In this document: positions 15,348 to 23,035 of the stretch, piece after piece | Position numbering within the stretch: position 1 is the first letter of the stretch | How the letters are laid out: every line of letters begins with the position of its first letter | Assembly (NCBI RefSeq): GCF_000320365.1 | Contig: NZ_ANIN01000002.1 | Span: 682,001 to 746,000 of the forward strand | Length of the DNA stretch: 64,000 nucleotides | Direction of reading: 5' to 3' | DNA from: Moraxella macacae 0408225 | Lineage (GTDB): Bacteria; Pseudomonadota; Gammaproteobacteria; Pseudomonadales; Moraxellaceae | Position numbers and translations under genes: made by a program | Notes under the pieces: generated by a model | Database searches by the model: none | Told to the model about the DNA's origin: nothing | What the model saw: only the letters and a program-made list of their open reading frames with translations

Positions 15348-16709
15348 TTATGACTGGCGGTTTAATACCAAATTTAATACAATTGCAGTCAAGGTTGCCG
15401 TGCCGATACCGCCCAGGTTAAATTGGCCAATATGTAAGCTAAAATCCCCCGCTCCCATAATCAAGGTTACCGCACCGATAATCAGATTGGCATTTTGGCT
15501 AAAATCAATTTTATTGTCAATCCAAATTTTTGCCCCTGCAATTGTAATTAAGCCAAACACAACGATCGACGCACCCCCTAGCAAAGCAGGCGGAATGCTG
15601 TGAATAATTGCTCCAAATTTTGGTGATAAACCAAGCAGCACCGCCACCAAGCCTGCAACCACAAAAATCGTGGTAGAATACACTTTTGTTACCGCCATAA
15701 CGCCAATATTTTCCGCATAAGTTGTAACCCCTGTACCTCCAACGCCCGCTGACATCATGGTACACGCACCATCTGCAAAAAAAGCCCGCCCCATATAAGG
15801 TGATACTTTTTGTCCTGTCATAGCCTCCACTGCTTTGATATGCCCTAAATTTTCAGCCACCAAAATAAACGCCACAGGGGCGATCAAAATTATGGCATTG
15901 ATATCAAAACTTGGAGCATAAAATTTTGGCAAACCAAACAACGGTGCATTGGCAACAGGGGCAAAATCAATTGGCATGCCAAATCCCATCACATTGGTTA
16001 ACACAAAATACGCCAAATACGCCAATATCAACCCAACAAGCAACAACAAACGGCGAAGCATACCACGAGCAAACACCGCCACGCCACTGATACACAGCAC
16101 GGTTAACAAAGCTATCCAACTGTCAAATTGACTATCCGATACGCTTTTAATCGTAACAGGAGCAAGGTTTAAACCAATAATCATCACGATAGCCCCTGTA
16201 ACAATCGGAGGCATGAGCCTTTCAATCCACGCAACCCCAGTTTTCATGACAAGCAAGCCTATCATTGCATAAATTGCCCCACATGCCACGATGCCACCCA
16301 ATGCCACGGATAAATTTGCGTTAAACCCTGAACCTGCATACGCCGTTGCAGCAATCACAGGGGCAATAAACGCAAAACTTGAACCTAAATAACTTGGCAC
16401 ACGCCCGCCCGTCAAAAAGAAAAAACCAATGGTGCTAAGCCCTGCCATCAAAATTGCCAAATTGGCATCAAAACCCATTAACAGAGGTGCCAATACCGTT
16501 GCCCCAAACATCGCAAAAGCGTGCTGCAACCCAAGCAAAATGCTTTTATCCACAGGCAAATATTCATGAATGCCAACAGGGTGCTGATCTAAATTACCGC
16601 TATATGGTTGCCACTTTGGAAACCAACTGGTGTCGTTATTTGTGTCGTTGGTATTTATGTTGTTGGTATTTATGTTGTTGAGTGCTTGCTTTGAGTGCTG
16701 ATTAGGCAT
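15348..16709 (-). CDS. uraA: Uracil/xanthine permease, NCS2 family (UraA-like)
   Basis: This proton-coupled nucleobase transporter of the inner membrane has 453 residues and about 14 membrane segments. NCS2 signatures are GLQHAFAMFGATVLAPLLMG near the N-terminus, GGRVPSYLGSSFAFIAP, the glutamate-containing FILVAENLGHIKAVEAMTGQ and GVGGTGVTTYAENIGVMAVT. The last two carry the substrate- and proton-binding residues in UraA, so uracil is the likely substrate. The N-terminal tail has an in-frame 15-bp duplication (NINTNNINTND). It is transcribed alone, upstream of no pyrimidine gene in this window. Confidence 0.9.
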   Translation of the reverse strand: MPNQHSKQALNNINTNNINTNDTNNDTSWFPKWQPYSGNLDQHPVGIHEYLPVDKSILLGLQHAFAMFGATVLAPLLMGFDANLAILMAGLSTIGFFFLTGGRVPSYLGSSFAFIAPVIAATAYAGSGFNANLSVALGGIVACGAIYAMIGLLVMKTGVAWIERLMPPIVTGAIVMIIGLNLAPVTIKSVSDSQFDSWIALLTVLCISGVAVFARGMLRRLLLLVGLILAYLAYFVLTNVMGFGMPIDFAPVANAPLFGLPKFYAPSFDINAIILIAPVAFILVAENLGHIKAVEAMTGQKVSPYMGRAFFADGACTMMSAGVGGTGVTTYAENIGVMAVTKVYSTTIFVVAGLVAVLLGLSPKFGAIIHSIPPALLGGASIVVFGLITIAGAKIWIDNKIDFSQNANLIIGAVTLIMGAGDFSLHIGQFNLGGIGTATLTAIVLNLVLNRQS

Positions 16710-16846
16710 GTTTTCCTCTTGTGATTTTTGTTTTGTGGCTTTGTTTTGTGGTTTTGTATTTTTATGGTTTTGGTTTTGTGGCTAAAATGTTGTTGTTAAA
16801 ACATTATACCTTAATTGTTAATTTTTGTAATCTGTTATTTGTTGCA

Positions 16847-18793
16847 TCATTTACCCAAATATGCCTTTACCGCCTTTTCTTTTTCAGCATTCACCCACCA
16901 ATAATCAATGCCTAGTGCATTTGTTGGCAATTTGGCATGTTCAAATTGTTGCCAATACGCCACGGTGTCTGTTGCTTTGCCATAAGTTGGTATCACATAA
17001 AAATTTGCCAGCAACAAACGATCAAGCACCTTGGTATACAGCACAATTTCATCACGATTGTGTGATTTGATAAGTTTGTCGATCACACTGTCAATTGCTG
17101 GGTTTTTGATGCCAGCGGTATTTTGGTTGCCCGGTTCATCGGCGGCCTTTGATCCCCATAGATAACTTTGCTCTGCACCAGGTGATAGGCTTTGAGCAAA
17201 AATATCCACAATCATGTCATAATCAAACTTACGCACGCGTTGTAAATATTGTGGCAAATCTGCATTGCGAATTTCTACGCCAAACCCCAAACGCCGTAAA
17301 TTACGCACATAAGGCAAAATAATCCGCGTTTGGTTGTCATCATGCACCAAAATCTGAAAACTTGCCAATTTGCCATTTTTTTGATAAAGCCTGCCGTCTT
17401 TGTAAAAAAACCCCGCTTGCAACAACAGCGATCTTGCCTGTAGCAGCCTATCGCGGTTAAAACCGTCCGCTTGGCTCTGATAAAAAGGCGACTGCTCGCT
17501 TTGCCAATCGATCATGACGTATTTACGGGCAATTGGATCAAGTTTTGCCAATAACGGCTGTAAGATTTGCTTTTCATCAGGTGTTGGCAAACCTGTTGCT
17601 TGTAATTGCGATCCATAAAAAAAACTGGTCAAACGTCGGTATTGTCCATAAAACATCGTGCGATTTAACCAGGCAAAATCATACGCCAATGTCAATGCTT
17701 GGCGCACTCGGATATCATTAAACAAGGCAAGGCGGTTATTCATCACTAAGACTTGAGCGGGCACAGGGTTGTGATTGTCAATACTTTGTTTTTTTATCAT
17801 GCCGTTATTGACTGCCAAAAACTGATAGCCCTTTACCCAAGTGCGTGCTTTATTTTCAACGCGAAACTGATACTCGCCTGCCTTAAACCCCTCAAACGCC
17901 ACTTCAGGGTTTTGATAATACACAAACTTTATCGTATCAAAATTAAACCGCCCCACATTTGCCATCACGCCACTTTCAGGTTTTGCACCCCAATAATTTG
18001 GATCGCGCACATAACTGATGGAACGCCCTGCATCGACACGTCCAACTTGATACGCCCCACTACCCATTAAAGGCGTTAAAGACACTTTTTCAAAACTTTC
18101 ATCAATGCTTTGTTTTTTCCAAACAGGCATTTGTCCAACAGTTAATAACAATTCAGCGTTATCCGCCCCATCAAAAATAAATTTCACCCGGTGCTTATCA
18201 AGCACTTGAATGTCTTTTATGCCTGCCAAATAACTGCGCATACTCATCACGCCTTTGGTTACAATTGCGTTAATGCTTGCTTTGACATCATGGGCGGTAA
18301 CAGGCGAACCGTCCCAAAATTTGGCATGTGGATTGATGTGATAAATTACCCAGCTTTTGTCATTTGGATCAAACGTTACTTTTTGGGCAAGCTGAGGGTA
18401 CATCACAAAACTTTCTGACAACGATCCTGTCATCAAAGTATCATACAGATATGTTGTGCCAACCACAGGCGTGCCGTTGTCATACCACGGATTTAGGCTA
18501 TTAAACGTGCCTTGAGCGGACAATGACAACACACCTCCTTTTGGTGCGTTTGGATTGGCATAAGGCAAATGCTTTAACTCAACAAAAGCCGGCGTGCTGT
18601 TATGAGCCAAAGCGGTAACGGTCTTATAGCCTGTTTGGTTTTTAGCATATAGCGGAGTTTTTGTAAGTGGCGGAGCGTTGGCTGCCTCCGTTAATACGCT
18701 CGTTATCGCCAATACGCTTAGGATAACCAACCTTGGTATACCTACGCTTAGGACAACAAAGGCAAATTTTGGTGATTTTTTTGATGGTTGCAT
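16847..18793 (-). CDS. yejA: Extracellular solute-binding protein family 5 (YejA-like peptide-binding protein)
   Basis: This is a periplasmic binding protein of the oligopeptide (SBP_5) family. The start at 18793 is chosen because an AAGG site precedes it and a signal peptide follows (VILSVLAITSVLTEAANA). The mature part has HLPYANPNAPKGGVLSLSAQ, FNSLNPWYDNGTPVVGTTYL, KFWDGSPVTAHDVKASINA and NDIRVRQALTLAYDFAWLNR, all typical of YejA. It has 648 residues against about 600 in E. coli. The matching permease and ATPase genes (yejBEF) are not adjacent, so it is an orphan receptor here. The neighbour upstream is the LysM gene, separated by a terminator. Confidence 0.87.
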   Translation of the reverse strand: MQPSKKSPKFAFVVLSVGIPRLVILSVLAITSVLTEAANAPPLTKTPLYAKNQTGYKTVTALAHNSTPAFVELKHLPYANPNAPKGGVLSLSAQGTFNSLNPWYDNGTPVVGTTYLYDTLMTGSLSESFVMYPQLAQKVTFDPNDKSWVIYHINPHAKFWDGSPVTAHDVKASINAIVTKGVMSMRSYLAGIKDIQVLDKHRVKFIFDGADNAELLLTVGQMPVWKKQSIDESFEKVSLTPLMGSGAYQVGRVDAGRSISYVRDPNYWGAKPESGVMANVGRFNFDTIKFVYYQNPEVAFEGFKAGEYQFRVENKARTWVKGYQFLAVNNGMIKKQSIDNHNPVPAQVLVMNNRLALFNDIRVRQALTLAYDFAWLNRTMFYGQYRRLTSFFYGSQLQATGLPTPDEKQILQPLLAKLDPIARKYVMIDWQSEQSPFYQSQADGFNRDRLLQARSLLLQAGFFYKDGRLYQKNGKLASFQILVHDDNQTRIILPYVRNLRRLGFGVEIRNADLPQYLQRVRKFDYDMIVDIFAQSLSPGAEQSYLWGSKAADEPGNQNTAGIKNPAIDSVIDKLIKSHNRDEIVLYTKVLDRLLLANFYVIPTYGKATDTVAYWQQFEHAKLPTNALGIDYWWVNAEKEKAVKAYLGK

Positions 18794-18900
18794 GACAAAA
18801 CCTTGACAATTTTTGCACATAAAAATTTTTGCACATAAAATACACAACATTTTAACACACATTGCCACACAATTTGATACAAAAATTATCACCACAAATA

Positions 18901-18923
18901 TAAAAAAGCCCAATAAATGGGCT
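18901..18923 (-). terminator. Intrinsic terminator of the LysM gene
   Basis: AGCCCA/TGGGCT stem with a five-base loop; on the minus strand it is followed by TTTTTTA. Confidence 0.75.
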
Positions 18924-18956
18924 GATTTTTTAGGATATTTAATAAATGATTAATGT

Positions 18957-19829
18957 TTATTTAATAACAGGAATAACCAGATTTTGTCCAATTTTTACCT
19001 GACTTGTGGTCGCAAGGCCGTTAATTTCTGCCAACGCGGATAATTTGACATTATAACGCTGGGCAAGTTTACCCAAATTATCGCCTTTTTGTACTGTATA
19101 GGTAATTACGTCAAGTTTACCATCAGGCTTGGCGGTGTTTTTGCCAATGGTTTTTGTGCTTTGGATTTTGGCATTTGAGGTTTTGGTATTTGCCAATTTT
19201 TTTAGATTTTCGGCGGTTTCTGGAATAAGCAAGGTTTTGCCCTCTTGTACGCGCGTCATCACATCTATTTCATTCAGTTCAGCTAAATCATTAACGCTGA
19301 TGTTAAAACGATTGGCAATGCCCCAAAACGTATCGCCGCTTTTGATTTTATAGGCAAAATTTTTGCTTGTATGGGCGTTTTTTGAACTTGTGGCTGTCAT
19401 TGTGGCTGTGGCTGTCGTTGTGGTTTTAACAGGAACGATGAGTTTTTGTCCAATGACAATTTGGTTGTAGTTGCTTTGTAAAACAGGGTTTAATTCTGCC
19501 AATACTGCAGGCGTTGTGTCAAATTTTTTGACAATAGAGCTTATGGTATCGCCCGCCTGTACGGTATAACCGCTCATTTTTCCTGCATAACTAACGGCGG
19601 TGCTATCACTTAATAGCACGATATCACCAACTTTGATGTCATTGGCGGATTTTAAGTTATTGATATTTTGTAACTCTTGTATGCTTAGGTCGTATTGATT
19701 GGCAATGCTAGACAAGGTATCGCCTGCTTTAACCCGATAGGTCGATGCACCAAAACCAAGCGTACTTACACCAAGCGACATTGCCACTGTCAATACTTTA
19801 AGCCAAGATAATGAAACACGATCAAACAT
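18957..19829 (-). CDS. Secreted four-LysM peptidoglycan-binding protein
   Basis: The 290-residue product starts with a signal peptide (VLTVAMSLGVSTLGFGAS) and consists almost only of four LysM domains: YRVKAGDTLSSIANQYD (about 31), YTVQAGDTISSIVKKFD (about 87), YKIKSGDTFWGIANRFN (about 160) and YTVQKGDNLGKLAQRYN (about 245). LysM binds the glycan of peptidoglycan. No catalytic domain is present, so the role is probably structural or an adaptor for a hydrolase. The linker before domain 3 is threonine/alanine rich (TTTTATATMTATSSK). An AAGGAGAG site precedes the ATG. It resembles the tail of the large MltD protein encoded about 3 kb away. Confidence 0.88.
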   Translation of the reverse strand: MFDRVSLSWLKVLTVAMSLGVSTLGFGASTYRVKAGDTLSSIANQYDLSIQELQNINNLKSANDIKVGDIVLLSDSTAVSYAGKMSGYTVQAGDTISSIVKKFDTTPAVLAELNPVLQSNYNQIVIGQKLIVPVKTTTTATATMTATSSKNAHTSKNFAYKIKSGDTFWGIANRFNISVNDLAELNEIDVMTRVQEGKTLLIPETAENLKKLANTKTSNAKIQSTKTIGKNTAKPDGKLDVITYTVQKGDNLGKLAQRYNVKLSALAEINGLATTSQVKIGQNLVIPVIK

Positions 19830-19990
19830 AGTTCTCTCCTTGGTGAACCATTAAAAAAATATAATGAATATAATGTTTGCTTAACCTTAACTATTATATC
19901 ACTTATATTGCTTAATCTTACTCATTTTATTCTTAGCAGCAAGGCATAAAAACAAATCTTTACAATATCGTAACTCAATACTTACAAAAA

Positions 19991-21097
19991 TCAAACCCTT
20001 TGACACTCAAAATGTTGCATAAAACTTACCAAATCATCAATCGCCGTCAAATCCATCGCGTTATAAATACTGGCACGCATACCGCCAACAGCTTTATGCC
20101 CTTTTAGGTTTAACAACCCATTTTGTGCCGCCTGCTCCAAAAACACCTTGTCAAGACTGCTATCTGATAGTGTAAACGGTATGTTCATTATGGAACGGTA
20201 ATTTTTGTCCACCGGATTGTGATAAAAATCACTGTTGTCAATACAAGCATACAAACGGCGTGCTTTTTCAAGGTTTTGTTGATAAATTGCATGAACGCCC
20301 CCTTGCTCCAAAAGCCACTCAAACACAAGTCCTGACAAATACCACGCAAACGTCGGTGGCGTGTTTAACATGCTGTCATTTAAAGCCTGATTTTGATAGT
20401 TTTGTGTATTTGGACAAATCAGATTGGCCTTGCCTAACAAATCATCACGCACAATCACCAACGTAAGTCCTGCCGGTCCAATATTTTTTTGTGCCCCTGC
20501 ATAAATCAAGCCAAATTTTGACACATCAATTGGCATTGACAAAATGCACGATGACATATCCGCGACAATCGGTGCGTTTACAGTTGGCAAATCAAACATC
20601 GCAAGCCCTTGAATGGTTTCATTTGGGCAATAGTGAAAATAATCGGCGTTATCGGATAATTGCCAAGTGGCAACATCTGGTATGCGCGTATAATTGCTGT
20701 CTTTGGCTGTCGCAACCACATTAATTGTTCCAAGGCCTGCTTGTTCGTAACGCAACGCTTCGGTAATGGCTTTTTTTGACCAAATGCCTGTGTCCAAATA
20801 ATCCGCCACACCGTGCAACAAATTCATCACAATACTGGAAAATTGTAGACTTGCGCCGCCTTGCAAAAACAACACGCGGTAATTATCGGGAATGTGCATA
20901 AGTTTACGCAAATCTTGCTCTGCTTTTTGAGCAATTGCAATAAAATCAGCACTGCGATGACTAATTTCCATCACCGATGAACCGCTGTTATGCCAGTTTA
21001 ACAGATCGTGCTTGGCTTTTTGCAGCACCGCTGTTGGCATGGTTGCAGGGCCTGCACAAAAATTATGCACCCGCTTGTTAAAATTTAACGCACTCAT
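19991..21097 (-). CDS. serC: Phosphoserine aminotransferase
   Basis: SerC converts 3-phosphohydroxypyruvate to phosphoserine and also acts in pyridoxal-phosphate synthesis. The ATG at 21097 (MSALNF) is taken because a GGAG site lies eight bases upstream. Family features are HNFCAGPATMP, SVMEISHRSADF, LFLQGGASLQFSSIVMNLL and the PLP-lysine segment GLIYAGAQKNIGPAGLTLVI. The 368-residue length is normal. It is the last gene of the minus-strand run mltD-aroC-unknown-serC, with 43 bases between it and the upstream gene. Linking serC to aroC is common in bacteria because both feed amino-acid synthesis. Confidence 0.95.
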   Translation of the reverse strand: MSALNFNKRVHNFCAGPATMPTAVLQKAKHDLLNWHNSGSSVMEISHRSADFIAIAQKAEQDLRKLMHIPDNYRVLFLQGGASLQFSSIVMNLLHGVADYLDTGIWSKKAITEALRYEQAGLGTINVVATAKDSNYTRIPDVATWQLSDNADYFHYCPNETIQGLAMFDLPTVNAPIVADMSSCILSMPIDVSKFGLIYAGAQKNIGPAGLTLVIVRDDLLGKANLICPNTQNYQNQALNDSMLNTPPTFAWYLSGLVFEWLLEQGGVHAIYQQNLEKARRLYACIDNSDFYHNPVDKNYRSIMNIPFTLSDSSLDKVFLEQAAQNGLLNLKGHKAVGGMRASIYNAMDLTAIDDLVSFMQHFECQRV

Positions 21098-21140
21098 CAC
21101 ACACTCCAAATTTTAAGTTAAGATTAAATTAAAAATCCAG

Positions 21141-21926
21141 TCATTTTCGGTTTGCACCAATCAATTCTTTTTGTTGGCTTAACTGGTTGGCTTGGCTACG
21201 CTGTTGAATGGTTTGCCAAAAATCGCGTTTTTGCCTAAAATCATCGAGCATCACCGCCAAATCATAGCTTGCATCAAACGGCGTTTTGGCAAATAACGCG
21301 GGCAAAGCGGTCAAATGCAACAATTTTGGTTTTTGCTGAGTATTTGGATAAATAGCATGCAGCATTCCGGCAAAAGTCGCCAAGGCTATCATATCGGTAC
21401 ACATTTGATCCGCCAATGCCTGCGAAATGAATGGAAACTGAAAATCATACGCTTTTAAACGTAAATTAGCCAACAAAGATTGCCAAAGTTTGTGCTGTTT
21501 TTCATGTTGGTTTAACACCGCCATATCCACAATTAGCACCCAATCTGCAAAAACCGCCATTTGCAATCCAAACGCATCGACCACATTTGCACTAACCACA
21601 ACCTTGGACGGATTTTTTGCCAGTTCGCGATCGGTTGGTTCATTGCCTGTTGGTTCAAAATACTCAAAACGCTCAAAACGTTTGGCGGTTTTATCAAAGG
21701 TATCGTGATCGGTAGTTTCATCAGGGTTTGGTAAACTTGGTGCAGTTTTTGCCAATGAAACTTCTTGCAATTTTGGCTTGGATAAATTGGACTTAGATAA
21801 AGGGGCTAAACTTTCGGCCAATTCATCAACACCAAGCTCGATCACATCTGCCGTTTGTAAAGCCCAACGATCAATGCCCATTTCTGCCAATAACTGATTT
21901 TGCCAATATTGATACGCGTATTTCAT
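21141..21926 (-). CDS. Protein of unknown function between aroC and serC, weakly HolD-like
   Basis: I cannot assign this 261-residue protein firmly. The N-terminus (YWQNQLLAEMGIDRWALQTAD) resembles the start of DNA polymerase III psi subunit HolD, and a central hydrophobic strand-helix unit (VFADWVLIVDMAVLNQHEK) fits the Rossmann-like fold of psi, which is related to uracil glycosylases. Between them is a long, charged, low-complexity insert (about residues 45-110: SLAPLSKSNLSKPKLQ, ERFEYFEPTGNEPTDREL). The C-terminus is basic and glutamine rich. It starts 12 bases after aroC with no clear ribosome site, which suggests translational coupling. Psi proteins diverge quickly, so the assignment is a hypothesis only. 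Confidence 0.55.
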   Translation of the reverse strand: MKYAYQYWQNQLLAEMGIDRWALQTADVIELGVDELAESLAPLSKSNLSKPKLQEVSLAKTAPSLPNPDETTDHDTFDKTAKRFERFEYFEPTGNEPTDRELAKNPSKVVVSANVVDAFGLQMAVFADWVLIVDMAVLNQHEKQHKLWQSLLANLRLKAYDFQFPFISQALADQMCTDMIALATFAGMLHAIYPNTQQKPKLLHLTALPALFAKTPFDASYDLAVMLDDFRQKRDFWQTIQQRSQANQLSQQKELIGANRK

Positions 21927-21937
21927 CACAAGTTACG

Positions 21938-23026
21938 CTACTCAATCGGTTGTACAGGCGGTATCACATCGGCATTTTGGGCGCGATGACGTAAAAAATG
22001 ATCCATCAATACAATGGCAAGCATGGCTTCTGCGATCGGTGTGGCACGCACGCCCACGCAAGGATCATGACGCCCTTTGGTGATAACATCGGTTGGATTG
22101 CCTTGCAAATCAATGCTTTTGCCTGCGGTTGTGATGCTTGCTGTTGGTTTTAATGCCAAAGCCACGCGAATGGTTTGGCCGCTTGAAATGCCCCCTAAAA
22201 TACCGCCTGCATGATTGGCCAAAAAGCCGGTTGGTGTCATTTCATCACGACTTTCATGTCCAAATTGTTCCGCCACCAAAAAACCATCACCAATTTCTAC
22301 GCCTTTTACCGCGTTAATACTCATCATTGCATGTGCGATGTCCGCATCCAATCGGTCAAACACAGGCTCGCCCCAACCAACGGGGATATTTTGTGCAAAA
22401 ATTTCTAATTTTGCCCCACAACTTGATCCTTGTTTGCGTAAATCGGTTATCAAGCGTTCAAAACGTGGCAAAGCCTCAACATCACCACAAAAAAACGGGT
22501 TGTTATTCACCTCATTCCAATCCAATTTTTCACTTTTTTCCGTGCCAATTTGAACAACATGTCCGCGGATAATCACGCCAAATTTTTCGGCCAAGTATTT
22601 TTTGGCAATTGCACCTGCAGCCACACGCATTGCAGTTTCGCGAGCCGATGCCCGCCCACCACCGCGGTAATCACGAAAACCGTATTTTTGCGTATAAGTA
22701 TAATCGGCATGATTTGGACGAAAAGTTTGGGCAATATTGCGATAATCTTTGGATTTTTGGTCGGTATTGCGGATTAATAAACCGATCGGCGTGCCTGTGG
22801 TTTTGCCCTCAAACACACCTGAAATAATCTCAACTTCGTCCGATTCGTTGCGTTGCGTGGTAAATTTGTTGCTTCCTGGTTTTCTGCGATCAAGTTCTTT
22901 TTGTAAATCTTGTTCGCTTAAGTTAAGCCCAGGAGGCATGCCATCTACAATTGCCATTAAGCCTGCACCATGCGATTCGCCACATGTGGTTACGGTAAAT
23001 AACCGTCCAATCGTATTGCCTGCCAT
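21938..23026 (-). CDS. aroC: Chorismate synthase
   Basis: AroC makes chorismate from EPSP with reduced FMN, the last common step to aromatic amino acids. The 362-residue product shows [20 protein letters not shown] at the start, [20 protein letters not shown], the [14 protein letters not shown] segment, [18 protein letters not shown] and [19 protein letters not shown]. Length and motifs are normal. Its ribosome site (AAGGAG) lies in the 9-base gap and overlaps the stop region of mltD, so the two genes are coupled. It belongs to the operon mltD-aroC-unknown-serC. Confidence 0.96.
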   Translation of the reverse strand: MAGNTIGRLFTVTTCGESHGAGLMAIVDGMPPGLNLSEQDLQKELDRRKPGSNKFTTQRNESDEVEIISGVFEGKTTGTPIGLLIRNTDQKSKDYRNIAQTFRPNHADYTYTQKYGFRDYRGGGRASARETAMRVAAGAIAKKYLAEKFGVIIRGHVVQIGTEKSEKLDWNEVNNNPFFCGDVEALPRFERLITDLRKQGSSCGAKLEIFAQNIPVGWGEPVFDRLDADIAHAMMSINAVKGVEIGDGFLVAEQFGHESRDEMTPTGFLANHAGGILGGISSGQTIRVALALKPTASITTAGKSIDLQGNPTDVITKGRHDPCVGVRATPIAEAMLAIVLMDHFLRHRAQNADVIPPVQPIE

Positions 23027-23035
23027 GAGATCTCC

